DNA of 64,000 nt from contig NC_068364.1 in assembly GCF_020536995.1 (NCBI RefSeq), forward strand, positions 48,112,374-48,176,373. Direction: 5' to 3'. The DNA is from Dreissena polymorpha (taxonomy: Eukaryota; Mollusca; Bivalvia; Myida; Dreissenidae). Positions 11,403-22,887 of the stretch are shown one piece after another. Made by a program: the position numbers and the translations under genes. The notes beneath the pieces are model-generated. The model saw nothing but the letters and a program-made list of their open reading frames with translations. It was not told where the DNA came from and did no database searches. Position 1 is the first letter of the stretch; each line of letters starts with the position of its first letter.

Positions 11403-12600
11403 GAAAAGGAAATAGTAACGGAACAGTTAATGTTTATGTTGAAATAAAAGTTCCACTGTATCTGTCTTTTAGGTCACAATTAAGCGTAGTTTTGTAATGC
11501 AATTGCTTGTCGTAAATTTAACGCGTTAAAATGGTCAATTTCATTCCGATCGTACGGAATGAAATCTTCAAAGATAGGTCATGCACCGAGTGTTTCTCAC
11601 CGTGCATATCGTCAAGTGGTCTTATGCTAACTCAATAATGTAAAAAATACCTTATAAACTATTAAACATTTTCCATGGAATAAATAAGTAAATTGCATAT
11701 CCCAACACATAAATAATTTATATGAGATAGTGATGATTTAGCATGTAAATTGTTTGTGTCGATAATATTGATTCGGTTAAATGAGTTTTTAATGGGAGGT
11801 AATAACTTTAGATCTGAAAAGCGCATTACAATAATATTCAGTCCATATTTTATTTAATTGTATGTTAGTTGTCAAATGTGTTTGCCTTATTTTTTAATGT
11901 ATGGCTTTATTTCTAAATGTTAACCTTCAGAATCCTACTATGTATGCACATCTCTTCTTTTTAATGTACGTAGTATGTTTTTTTATAAATGCATTCATTA
12001 CGGATCTGTGTTACCGTGAATTACTGGAATATTCACAGAAAAATCTAGATAGAGCGCTATGGATAAAGAAAAGCGTATAAAGTGTATTAACATTTCACTT
12101 ACAAGCGTACATTTTAAATTTAAAAACTTCACGTGACTGTAATACTTATATAAAATACAAAATATCTTCCATTTTCAGTACTGAATTGCTTCCCTTTAAA
12201 GCGCTTTTTCTAAATGATATATAAATTGTTCATTGTTTGCCAATACATCTTTAAAATACTGACGGATACATAAAATTATTTAATTTAATACAAAATGTAT
12301 CAATAAAATAAAAATATAATTAAGACATATAAATTTTGATTTATTCAATCGTTAATTAGTGGTTATGGTGTCCGCTCTTATGAGCGTTCTCGAACGCTAC
12401 GTGCGTTCAAAAATATTTAAGAGATCTCGTGGCTACGAGATTTGTCAAATTTATCAAATGAAATAAAGTGATATTATGGGCATTTTTCACTTTAGAATTG
12501 AGCTGAAAAGAATAAACAGGTCAAAAGAGTTAGATAAAATGTGGTTACTGACCAATTATCTGCAACTCATCTTGCTACCAGTTGTTTATAAAAAATATAT
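11403..12600. other. AT-rich stretch with one perfect palindrome
   Basis: TTTCATTCCG (11539-11548) and CGGAATGAAA (11555-11564) form a perfect 10-bp stem around ATCGTA. A similar hairpin plus trailing TTCAAA-ATA-GGTC sequence is at about 8083-8130, so this is a dispersed repeat. No gene is recognised. Confidence 0.5.
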
Positions 12601-12623
12601 TTTATATTCGATATTCTTAAGCT

Positions 12624-13206
12624 ACTATTCCATCTGTCCATATCCGCATCCGCAAAATAATAGAACCAGTTGAAATGCACTGCGCTTCCATTCATCCGCA
12701 TCCGCATATCCGCATGCGCAATAGGCGTCCGCAAAAGAACGCTCAAATGAGCATTCTAATGCGGATGCGGACAAGATACGGACGGCATTTAGCACGATGA
12801 AGGAAAGCTGTCATCTAAAAAATCATCTGAAAAACTAATGGAATTCGTTGAAAATTACCCGGAATTATACAATCAACGCAGTTCTGCATATCGGGACTCT
12901 GATTTCACTTCAAATGTTTGGAAATGCATAGCCAAGGCACTAGAAGAAGATGTTTCAGGCATTTACCATTTGTATTCTTTTACAGGCAGAATGATGATTT
13001 GTGCCTTACATCTACTTAAATTCACGCTTGCCCTTCATATTAAGTATCTAATTATAATTTTCAATTTTATCCATATATTTGTGTTCCCAAAAAAGAAAGA
13101 TACGTTCGACTTATGTGGATAAATGGAATATAGCGTCCGTATTATGATTTTGCGGATACGGATGCGGATACGGATGCGGATACGGATGCGGATAGATAGA
13201 ATACTA
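12624..13206 (+). mobile_element. Small PIF/Harbinger-like element with MADF exon (tentative)
   Basis: The left end (12624-12662, CTATTCCATCTGTCCATATC then CGCATCCGCAAAATAATAG) is matched in inverted orientation by the right end (about 13138-13206, ATTATGATTTTGCGGAT ... GATAGATAGAATAC). The right end has grown by three-plus copies of a 12-bp unit GGATACGGATGC. Between them lies an open frame with a MADF DNA-binding domain. PIF/Harbinger transposons commonly encode a MADF/Myb-like partner protein, hence the tentative class. The transposase is absent and I could not confirm a 3-bp target duplication. Confidence 0.5.
12793..13122 (+). pseudogene. MADF-domain protein fragment
   Basis: The open frame follows a possible splice acceptor (ATTTAG ending at 12792) and contains SEKLMEFVENYPELYNQ ... 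YRDSDFTSNVWKCIAKALEED. This is the first two helices of a MADF domain (pattern: L-x-x-V-x-x-Y/H-P-x-L-Y ... W-x-x-I-A). After about 40 residues the frame runs into AT-rich, non-domain sequence, and no start codon lies in a favourable context. It is therefore a partial gene or an exon of a broken transposon accessory protein. An Adf-1-like host exon is an alternative. Confidence 0.65.
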
Positions 13207-13815
13207 GCCTTTACGTGACTCATCCAATCCTCTAAGCCGAAATAACCGTAAAACAAAATTGTGTCTTTGTGCACTTAAACTAAATTTAGGCTCACATCGT
13301 ACATGCATTATCAGCTGTCAAACGAAAGTACGTTTGCTATTCAAATGCATATTTTTTCTCTTCCCGTGATATTGTTTTAGTATGTTGATGCTGCATTATC
13401 AAAGATAGGTGTATATGAAGTGAAAACACCAAAAATAAACAACGGTTGCGATAGACACCTATAAACTGTTAGATGCCCATAATATCAGTTTAAGGAACGT
13501 TTCTTACTGCATCAATTTATCAAGGCCTGTCAAAAATCTAAATTGAAACTACTGGTATGCGAATGTATTAAAAGTGCACGATGTCTTCTAAGAATTTATT
13601 TCGCTTTCGTTTGCAAAATGTTTATCATTTCTTAACGAAAACATGTGTCGCCTACGAAACGTTTGGTTGCAGACTAGTCCACCTGTCAGGAATTGGTCGC
13701 ATATATATCAACCAGTCATGTAAGTACGACTTGCTTATACTAAACTATAATCTTAGGCACGGAGCGTCTCATCTAGAGTCCGTGTCTTAGGAAAACAATA
13801 AGCTTATAATTCCAC
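13207..13815. other. No recognised gene
   Basis: Ordinary AT-rich sequence. The short open frame at 13581-13790 shows no domain. Confidence 0.5.
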
Positions 13816-14017
13816 TTAACCCTTTCAGTGCGAGAACCGAATTTTGAAGTTTAGATCCAGATGAGACGCCACAGAGACGCCACAGAATGTCATCAGGATC
13901 CAAACTGTTTGCTATTCTGAAGTGTTCTTTGAAAAAAATCGAAGAAAATGCTAATTTTAGAAATTCAGCAGACGACATTTTAGCAGACGACAAATTTCCC
14001 AGCATGCAAAGGGTTAA
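13816..14017 (-). mobile_element. piggyBac-type MITE, copy 1
   Basis: It is bounded by TTAA on both sides (13816-13819, 14014-14017) with terminal CCCTTT...AAAGGG. A TTAA target duplication with CCC/GGG ends is the hallmark of piggyBac-type insertion. The 194-bp interior is non-coding. It matches the element at 43848-44061 in opposite orientation but has an altered central palindrome (GAGACGCCACA doubled). Confidence 0.85.
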
Positions 14018-14450
14018 TATGTTGTTGCTGAAAATACATGTAGTTTCTTTTCGATAACTTTAACAATTTTCATCTGTGAACTGTTTAGCAAATGAACCAA
14101 CCAATTAAAAATGCTATTTATAAAAAGTAAACATATTTTATAGTGGAAATATAAAAAATGTTGCCTTTATTTATTATATTGGCCATAATTCCGTAAAATA
14201 TATCGCAGCTAAACTTCATGTCTTTACGATTACAGAGGCAGTATTGTCATTCAGCTGTAAATTTTTTATAAACAATACGCAATTTGTGTTGTCGCAATAG
14301 ATAAAATAGTTTTTCCAAAAAATAAAGGCAATATCAAAATCACCAGCATTCATTTCATCCACATACAATAAAAGTTCCCATCCTTGTTAAATTCAGTTTT
14401 CAGATCCAGTCAGTATCGTCGAAAATCGGTCAACTATTATCAAATACATA

Positions 14451-14755
14451 GAGAATACTACGTCAGCGTTGAATCGAGAGAAGTTTATGTTGCGAGGCTA
14501 AGAACACCGGGTGCGCGAGCCTAGGTAACAAATGTCACCACGCAAAATAGTCTTCAAACAGTTCACACAACTGTAAACTGTAAAACGAGAAAAAATATCA
14601 CCATATGCATCCATTCAATTTTACGCATGCAAATTGTAACACATTATGACCGCAAAAAGAAGATTTTCTTTAATATAATTCATTTTATTTTCGAAAGAAA
14701 ATGATAAAAATCCATTATGGCGGCGATTTCTCCTGACAAAATGACGTCGATGTCA
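14451..14755. repeat. R2 dispersed repeat, copy 1 (one-armed)
   Basis: It starts GAGAATACTACGTCAGCG, runs through GTTTATGTTGCGAGGCTAAG, and then jumps to AAATAGTCTTCAAACAGTTC ... TATGGCGGCGATTTCTCCTG. The same blocks occur in the same order at 45255-45770. The second arm of the palindrome and about 150 bp of spacer present there are missing here. Confidence 0.75.
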
Positions 14756-15360
14756 ACATACATGTACCTGTAGATTTACACACAGAGTCGTTCTAAACAT
14801 TTATTATTTTAAAAAAACTATACTCGCCTTATTTTTTGCATGGAAGCTGCAGAATTTGATGGCGTCCAGATCTAGCCTTCACATCCTGTAGTTTGTCACC
14901 CAAACACAACATAGTCCGTAATAATTCTATGAAAATTTGAAACACTTGTTGCAAACGGGTTATTCTTACTGAATAGACTTTCTTTGATAAAATAACAAAG
15001 ACATAGTTAATTGATCAAAGAAAATACCCTTACGTTTACTTACCTCCCAAAGCAAAACAATTCGAATAGACTACTGAACCAAAATAAACACCCATCAGTA
15101 TGTTCTACACACACAATTTCACATCCAAATAGGCACGCTCATTCTGGAAATCAATAAAACGAATAAGCTAGATCTACATATAGTTCTTAATCTTTCGTCG
15201 CACTTGTTCCATCCAAGGTAACTAGTCCATAGAATATACACTTTTTCATAATTACATTCAGGATACATTAACACGAACAAATGCGCGTCTTCAATGTTTT
15301 ATTCCCAGACATCACATATTAGTTTCGTGTACACCAAAAGATGACATCACATATTTTTGG
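14756..15360. other. No recognised gene
   Basis: AT-rich sequence between R2 and the 40-bp array. No domain-bearing frame. Confidence 0.5.
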
Positions 15361-16556
15361 AAAATACATTCAGATCATATCCAGTGAGTATTGACCAGTC
15401 TCGGTACATTTAGATCCTATCTAGTGAGTATTGTACATTCTCGGTTCATTCAGATCATATCCAGTGAGTATTGTCCAGTCTGAATATTGTCCAGTCTCGG
15501 TACATTCGATCATATCCAGTGAGTAGTGTAAAGTATCGGTACATTCGGATCATATCCAGTGAGTATTGTCCAGTCTGAGTCCAGTACAGTCATATCATAT
15601 CCAGTGAGTATTATCCAGCCACGGTACATTCAGATCGTATCAAGTGAGCATTGTCCAGCCACGGTACATTCAGTTCAAATCAAGTGAGTATTGCCAGTCT
15701 CGGTACATTCGGATCATATCCAGTGAGTATTGTCAGTCTCGGTACTTTCGGATCATGTCCAGTGAGTATTGTCCAGTCTCGGTACATTCAGATCATATCC
15801 AGTGAATATTGCCCAGTCTCGGTACATTCAGTTCATATCCAGTGAGAATTGTCCTGTCTCGGTACATTCAATTAATATCCAGTGAGTATTGTTCAGTCTC
15901 GGTAAATTCGGATCATGTCCAGTGAGTTTTGACCAGTCTCGGTACATTCGGATTATGTCCAGTGAGAATTGTCCATTCTCGGTACATTCGGATCATGTCT
16001 AGTGAGTATTGTCCAGTATCGGTACATTCAGTTCATATCCAGTGAGTATTGTACAGTCTCGGTACGTTCAGATCATATCCAGTGAATATTGCCTTGTCTC
16101 GGTACATTCTGATCATGTCCAGTGAATATTGCCCAGTCTCGGTACATTCAGATCATATCCAGTGAATATTGCCCAGTCTCGGTACATTCAGATCATGTCC
16201 AGTGAGTAGTGTAAAGTATCGGTACATTCGGATCATATCCAGTGAGTATTGTCCAGTCTGAGTCCAGTACAGTAATATCATATCCAGTGAGTATTGTCCA
16301 GCCACGGTACATTCAGATTGTATCAAGTGAGCATTGTCCAGCCACGGTACATTCAGTTCAAATCAAGTGAGTATTGCCAGTCTCGGTACATTCGGATCAT
16401 ATCCAGTGAGTATTGTAAGTCTCGGTACTTTCGGATCATGTCCAGTGAGTATTGTCCAGTCTCGGTACATTCAGATCATATCCAGTGAATATTGCCCAGT
16501 CTCGGTACATTCAGTTCATATCCAGTGAGAATTGTCCTGTCTCGGTACATTCAATT
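15361..16556. repeat. 40-bp minisatellite, about 30 copies, with internal 683-bp-offset duplication
   Basis: The unit core is CATATCCAGTGAGTATTGTC followed by CAGTCTCGGTACATTCAGAT. Units vary by substitutions and small indels. A block of about 350 bp (about 15519-15875) recurs almost identically at about 16200-16558, including unusual variants such as AGTAGTGTAAAGTATCGG and CCAGCCACGG. The array has therefore also grown by a multi-unit duplication. The identical 64-codon open frames at 15651 and 16334 are by-products. Confidence 0.95.
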
Positions 16557-16559
16557 AAT

Positions 16560-17705
16560 AAATTTTCTATTGAATACTCTGTTATATTTAGAGGTAATTG
16601 ATGTTTTGGAGCACGTAGAAATCGGTGACCTCGTAATAGAGTAAAAGAAATATGTACCTTTATATATATAATTCCTGAATAAAATATATATTCCTTCGTA
16701 TCTTCGCAAGCTATAATTATGTAATCTTGCGATCACAGGTTTGTCTGACCTAATGAAAGGATTCTAATCGACTTATGTGTCTATTTTTAACTACACCTCA
16801 TGGCACGTGTTAGATTTTCCTACATGATGTATTCCATAATATGTCAATTAAATACGAATAAACTTAATGACATTTTTTTAGCAATAATGCATCGGTTCAA
16901 AATAAAATATACGTCTGTACACTAATAAAACGTTCTGCATGGCAAACAGACTGTATAGTGTATAAATTTAAAAACTATACATGTCTGTTCGAGAATCAAC
17001 ATGGAATATATTTATATATGAATTGTTCGGATTTGATATTTAAGAGATTATAATTATCGAACCAATGATTGTTTTGCAAATCGCCTTTGCAACTGCACAT
17101 GGTTAGACCTTGCCGAGAACAGGCGTGTGGTCATTCGCTTTCAATATGCATGACCCACGTGTGCGACATTATCTATAAAGACTATCCTTACTGGAGATTC
17201 GCAAGAAACATTTTTTATATAAAAGAAAGTGTGGAAAAATATCAATGCTGGTCCTTTATTTAGAATAAAAAATCAGTTGGAACACTTTCAGTAACTTGAA
17301 GCGACTTACTTTCTGTTGATTTTGTTGTTGTTTTTTAAATAAATTAAAAATTTACTAGAAATGGCGCTGCAGAGGCCGACGCGTATCCCAACGCCGCATG
17401 TTTGTTAGTTAAATGAGTAAAAATCTCTGACCCGGCCCCACCCCAACCCCCATAACTTTTGACCCAGGGGACAGATCAAAATTGCAAATAGTGCACTGTC
17501 GCACATATACTCATAGCTACCATGTGTGTAAGTTTCAAGGTTCTAGTGCTAATAGTGTAGGAGGAGATAGTAGCCAGGACGGACGGACTGCGGAGATAAC
17601 CACATAATCCCAACGCTTTTCGAAAAGCATGGAGATAATTAGACTTAAAAAATTTACGAGGATGCCAGTAAAACGAAAATCATAGGGATATTTGAATGAT
17701 TCGCG
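16560..17705. other. No recognised gene; bivalve-type dispersed repeat near 17395-17650
   Basis: Mostly AT-rich. The part from GACCCGGCCCCACCCC (about 17429) to GGACGGACGGACTGCGGAG (about 17580) resembles a kind of dispersed repeat I associate with bivalves, judged by memory only. A short open frame at 17069-17263 has several cysteines but no domain I can name. Confidence 0.4.
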
Positions 17706-17956
17706 TTCTGAGAAAACTGGGCATAATCATAATGTATGTGCGTAAAGTGTCGTAACATATAAGCCTGTGCAGTCCGCACAGGCTAATCAGGGACGACACT
17801 TTCCGCCTTAATTGGATTTTTGCTAAGAAGAGACTTCATTTACACGAAAAATGATAAAAGCGAAAAGTGTCGTCCCTGATTAGCCTGTGCGGACTGCACA
17901 GGCTAATCTGGGACGACACTTTACGCACATACATTTTGCCCAGTTTTCTCAGATTT
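17706..17956. repeat. R1 palindromic dispersed repeat, best-preserved copy
   Basis: Its ends are inverted repeats (TCTGAGAAAACTGGGC at 17706, GCCCAGTTTTCTCAGA at about 17937). Inside are two hairpins: CGTAAAGTGTCGTAACATAT...GACGACACTTTCCGCC, and AAAGTGTCGTCCCTGATTAG...GGGACGACACTTTACGC. The arms pair with themselves and with each other, so the element can form either two small hairpins or one long one. Non-coding. Confidence 0.9.
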
Positions 17957-19710
17957 CGACTCATATTATGCTTTCAATCAGACATGATGTATACACCAAA
18001 CACTACAAAGTGTTCCTCGTTCAGTGAGGGTTGCGTTCAAACAGTAAATAATTATCATTTTAGGTACTCTATTATTTTTACTATTTCAGTGGATCAATTC
18101 TTCTGAATAAAATATGTTCATATGAATAATATTTTTACACAGATGATATCCATTTATTTGAACTTTTCTGAAGATTGTCCAAAGTAGCAGCAGTTATATA
18201 TTAGGTTTACCTTAAACATTACAAATACATACTGCCTTAATTATGCATAGTATGAACCCATTTTCGCATTTACTGGTATTGAAAAATGTATATTAAATTT
18301 AGATGTGCACGATACCAATTTTATATAAAGAAAGCCAAGTATGTCTCCTTCAACTAAAAAAGTGACATATCATATGCAGTACACAGTACCTAAACTATTT
18401 ACCAAATGCTATACTCTGAATACGAGCATGCAATACTCCGTGTAAGAGTTTGAATTTTTTAAGACTTAAAATACGCGCACTACAGCAGAACTAGTTGAAC
18501 ATTGTAGTAATTATTCTTTATTGTATTATTATCATTAGATTAACATTTTTCCATAAATGTTTCCGTTAGTTTATAATAAACAGACTCAAAGAACGAACTG
18601 CATTTGTTTCAGTATTTCAAGTTCTGCTACTGCTCAATAACTCTTGATCTGTTATATAATTCTATCGATGTTTTTTCAATCGAGTTGGCAGTTTTAGCGA
18701 TAATCTGAATTAAATTTTCAACATAATAATTACAATTTGTGAGCTTTTCTCAGCGTTAATGGAGTATTGTCCTTTTAAGTGAAGATATTTTTGCGCTCGA
18801 CAATAGGCCAATATCCAGTGTCACGTCTAACGCATTTTGAGTTATTTTAGTCTTCTGCAGTATCTAGCTTAAAGCGAATTGTTTCGGAATCGTATCTGAC
18901 CAATTCAATGTTAATACTTATCTATTATTTTTAGCCCAATATTTGAGCGACTCCTTTCGCGATATGCTTTACTAAAGAGACTTCAATCACGATAATTATC
19001 TTAAAATACAATTTTAAAAAGTTTGTATTCCTGATAAATACTACAGGGGTCCTTCGAAATAAAATTTCATCATCCTGACTAAAAGAAGTTATAATCGTAT
19101 AAGTATTGGATAATAAAGAAACAATAGATGCAATGGCAAACAAATATTTTATTATCAACATCTGCAGCAAATGTCACGGAGACATTTGTGTAATCATAAA
19201 CCTATTTATTCACTGATTGTTTGTAAATACAATTCAGTTGGTTAAACACTAATTCAATATTTACTTCTTAAATATACTATGATAATATAAAGTCGTCGAT
19301 ACGCCCCCTAAAGGTCAACAAGTATCACGTATAGAAGTCAATGCTCAGTAATCTTTACTGATAAGCAATGTAACAGGTATAAGATCTGTCAGAAAGCATA
19401 CTTCTTGAAATAGCAATAAATGGCCAATTTTTATTATTAATGACAATATGTTCATAAATAATACTCATTTAAATTAAAAAAGAAAATATTTGCATTTAAG
19501 TGCAGCTGAGTAATTGTTTTTATGTATGTGAATGTTTAACATACTAGTAAGTAAAATGCTGCAAAATTTTCGTTAAATTTAGTCGTTGAAAGATCGGTTA
19601 AACAAATGTAGTGTTTGATCATTAACAAGATCCATTGGACAGTAAAGCTTGCTATCGACTGTCTTGACATATTGAACACAAATGGGCTTTATTATGATAA
19701 ATTTTATTAA
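17957..19710. other. AT-rich stretch without a recognised gene
   Basis: No domain-bearing frame, tandem array or long inverted repeat was noticed. Confidence 0.5.
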
Positions 19711-20226
19711 TGTAGCCGGGTTGTGTATTTATATAAGAAGTGTGGGTTGTACATATTATTTATTATATATATTTAGATGATGATGAAAATGATGGCCTGA
19801 AATAAACAAAAACAATTATTAATAACATTTACAAATAACAATATTAGTTACATATTGCATTGAAATACACATTAATCAGGCAAATACATTTGTATTACAA
19901 TAAACAAAACAATACAATGTATTTATATGAACAATAAAAGTATACTCACCAGCGACACGAAGACTTAGTCTTAGGATAAATAGGTACTGGCAAATGGAAA
20001 ATGCCAGTTTGAAATCACATCTATCTCTTACGAGACTTTATAAACGAATGACACTATACTAGTGTATAAAACCAGTGAAACTCTATAGCTAAAAACATCT
20101 CACATAAAACATGCAATGTTAGTAACTTCATTCACTCACCAATTAACACCCACTCTGATACTCTCTCACAGTCTTGATTGGGTTAGTATTAGTAGTAAAG
20201 GATTAGTGGGTGAATACCTTGTTACA
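19711..20226 (-). repeat. Candidate 3' LTR of the Gypsy fossil
   Basis: Read on the minus strand it begins TGTAACAAGG directly after the purine-rich tract and can end ...CCCGGCTACA, giving 516 bp with matching TGTA/TACA ends. The downstream border is inferred from the terminal dinucleotides only. Confidence 0.55.
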
Positions 20227-21364
20227 TACTCCCTCTGTTGGAATAAAAATGGCTCCTGATATTTTAAGTATAGAACACAAAAATTTAAATAACTTATCCC
20301 TACAATAATACACCCTTTACTATAACAGCAATTCACATTACTGACGTACACTTTCCACCAGAGTAGACAGTGTTTACCAGGTGCGTGGGAAAATTCGAAA
20401 GATCATGCCATATATAGGTATGAAAAAAGCTGTTCAATCAGCTGACAATGACCTACAAATGTAGATGTCAGTCAAATGTAAACAGAGTTAGTCCATATAT
20501 ATACAGGGAAAATATGCACAATTATTCAACTAAGATGGCTGTATCTAAGTACACGCACCAATTGCAATATAATGCATGAGGTTGCAAATAACTAAACCTG
20601 TTAACACAGTCTATTTACTGACCAAAATATTGATAAATATATCCTGATAATGATATCATGAAAACTGTTCTTAAGTAAACAGTACTACTATTAATCACAT
20701 TGACTTTAGAAGACAATGTACACACGATGAAAAATAAACAATACCATTCATCAGGTCTAAATATTATTAAACCATTGAAATATGAGAAATAAAAACCTGG
20801 AAAAACAAAATTATATCAAAATTATTATTTTAAATATGTTTTAATATTTTCATGAAAAGCAGATATTCAATGCATTTTCATAGGATCTGTTATGTATACT
20901 AATGAAGTTATACATAACAAATATGGACTTCCTTTTTACAGTCATTATAGTCATGAGCATAGATTGGCATGACCCATTCTCCATATCGATCTTGAGGTTG
21001 CCTGCGCCTTTAGGGTCGGCCAACTGTTTCTGGGTGCATTATTGTATGTGGTGTAACCTGAGGTGTACGTTGCTTTGTTGTATGTGATGAAGTCTGAGTC
21101 TCACCTTCAGATTGTTTACTCACTGGCTTCTCATGAGAGTGACATCCTGAGGTTGTGGAAATTTGTGCGCTAAACGAATTGAGTGAGTTGTTTGACTGCT
21201 CAAACTTGCTACTATCAACCGCTGACGGTGTCTGAAATACAAGACTTAGAGTCTCAGAATTGGGATTGGCAACCGAACTGTTTGCCCGTTGTCTTGTGAC
21301 ATACTCAGGTACGTATCTGACTCTCCGTTGCGGAATGACATAAGTTTCTTACTCGGACGAACAG

Positions 21365-21646
21365 TCACTGTCGGATGTCGGATGTATCCATGGGTTTTGA
21401 CTTTGATCTGGTAATCCTTTTAGGATTTTGAGCTCCCTTTTTGGAAATTGATGTTGGAGAAGTACTAGGAAATATTGCTATTGGCAGCAGTAAATTCCTA
21501 TGCAGTGTTCTGATAGGACAAGTACCATCTTCTCGCCTAACCTTGTATACTTGAATGTCAGGATTTGGGATTTCCATGACGGTATATGGTTCAGACTCCC
21601 ACCGGTCAGCCAACTTGTGTTTACCATCAAAATGAGTTTTTCTCAT
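21365..21646 (-). pseudogene. Gypsy integrase C-terminal fragment
   Basis: The open part contains KTHFDGKHKLADRW, PYTVMEIPNPDIQVYKV and RTLHRNLLLP. These are typical of the C-terminal region (SH3-like fold plus HRN-LL motif) of Ty3/Gypsy integrases, which contacts DNA during insertion. More integrase-like sequence precedes it up to about 21780. Fossil; not intact. Confidence 0.85.
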
Positions 21647-21789
21647 TTAAACTCTACCTCAATACTGGTGGCATTAACCATGCGGTTGTAAAATGCCTGA
21701 TTCCTTACGCCTTGCTTCGCAGAGGCCTCAGCAGCAAGCTTATGGGCTTCCTGCAAGCGATTTCGCATTTTTTTATGTAACCAGAAACC

Positions 21790-22085
21790 TTGCAAATTTA
21801 CTTTTGGGCCAGAAAAAGGTATGCCAATTTTGTGTTAAGCGGTACGTGAATACTTAAATAATGTTTGCTCTAATGTGTCGAACAATTTGCGTTAATGTTT
21901 CTTTTAAAAGAATACTAGTATGTTAAGGTCTGATATGTAGTTCTTTATTAGGGCCCTACATGTCGTAAGATGATTATGCTGATGCCATTGTTGCTGTAAC
22001 TGTTCTGTTAATGAACATGATTTTTACTTAAACTAGACTACGAAGCACAATCGCTACTTCAATGGAGACTTGTTCTGGGAAATTT
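21790..22085. other. No recognised gene
   Basis: Short AT-rich spacer between the Gypsy fossil and the expanded R1 copy. Confidence 0.5.
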
Positions 22086-22089
22086 GGAC

Positions 22090-22565
22090 TTAATGCATCA
22101 GCATAAAGTGTCGTTCCATATTAGCCTCTGCAGTCCGCGAAGCTTTTCAGAGACGACACTCTCCGCTTTTGTGAAATTTTCGTTTAAAGGAGGTCTCTCC
22201 TAAACGAAAATCGAGTGTAGGCGGAACAATATCCATGAACAGCTTAATCTGGGACAACGACTCACGCTCTGCATAAATATCTCTGAACAGGCTAATCTGG
22301 GACAACAACTTACGCTCTCCATAAATATCTCTGAACAGCCTAATCTGGGACAACAACTTACGCTCTGCATAAATATCCCTGAACAGCTTAATCTGGGACA
22401 ACTTACGCTCTGCATACATATCCCTGAACAACCTAATCTGGGACAACGACTTACGCCCATGAATAAATTTCCCTGAACAGCCTAATCTGGGACTACGACT
22501 TATGCTCATGAATAAATTTCCCTGAACAGCCTAATCTGGGACTATGACTTACGCTCATGCATACA
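22090..22565. repeat. R1 copy with tandemly expanded right arm
   Basis: The left arm (AAAGTGTCGTTCC...GAGACGACACTCTCCGC) and the R1 spacer are normal. The right arm sequence CAGCCTAATCTGGGACAACG + ACTTACGCTCTGCATAAATA is then repeated about seven times (22225-22555), each unit about 48-60 bp. Minus-strand open frames with a periodic QIRLFRDIYAERKLL-like pattern are produced by the repeat and are not taken as genes. Confidence 0.85.
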
Positions 22566-22887
22566 TCCCAGATTCCTAGAATGAGGCTCAATTACTCAGA
22601 CACATACCAAACATGCTACTGAAAAAGGAATAACTAGTTTTGCAATGACTGGTGTGCTTGGGCATCTTTAGTCGTTTTCAAATAAATCGCTGTTGAACGC
22701 ATGGAGATTATCGTGCAATAGTTGTACTATCTATCGCGGTGTTTATTAAAAACTTATTAATTACACTGCATACTTAGCTCCTCCCATCTTTGCGAGCGTT
22801 TGGTTTTATATCACATACATAAACAAATCAGAAAACAAAGAAAACTCCTATGTATGGATATATTTTATATTAATCTGTAACTTTCAG

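Larger units (their letters stand above)
19711..21780 (-). mobile_element. Ty3/Gypsy LTR retrotransposon fossil, 3' part
   Basis: On the minus strand, integrase C-terminal coding remains (about 21780-21365) are followed by about 1.1 kb of non-coding sequence, a purine-rich tract (AGAGGGAGTA) and a candidate LTR (20226-19711). The order and the sequence type fit Ty3/Gypsy. The 5' LTR, gag and most of pol are missing from the window. The copy is broken and cannot be dated by LTR comparison because only one LTR is present. Confidence 0.75.

Noticed and set aside
12355-12480. SINE head (GTGGTTATGGTGTCCGC) similar to the one at 40919
   Set aside because: The B-box region is not convincing and the tail is absent. 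It may be a decayed copy but cannot be supported.
15361-16556. CRISPR-like array
   Set aside because: Units are contiguous with no unique spacers and the genome is eukaryotic. It is an ordinary minisatellite.
17069-17263. Cysteine-containing frame, possibly an EGF- or CUB-like exon
   Set aside because: No convincing spacing of cysteines and no splice partners. Too little to call.
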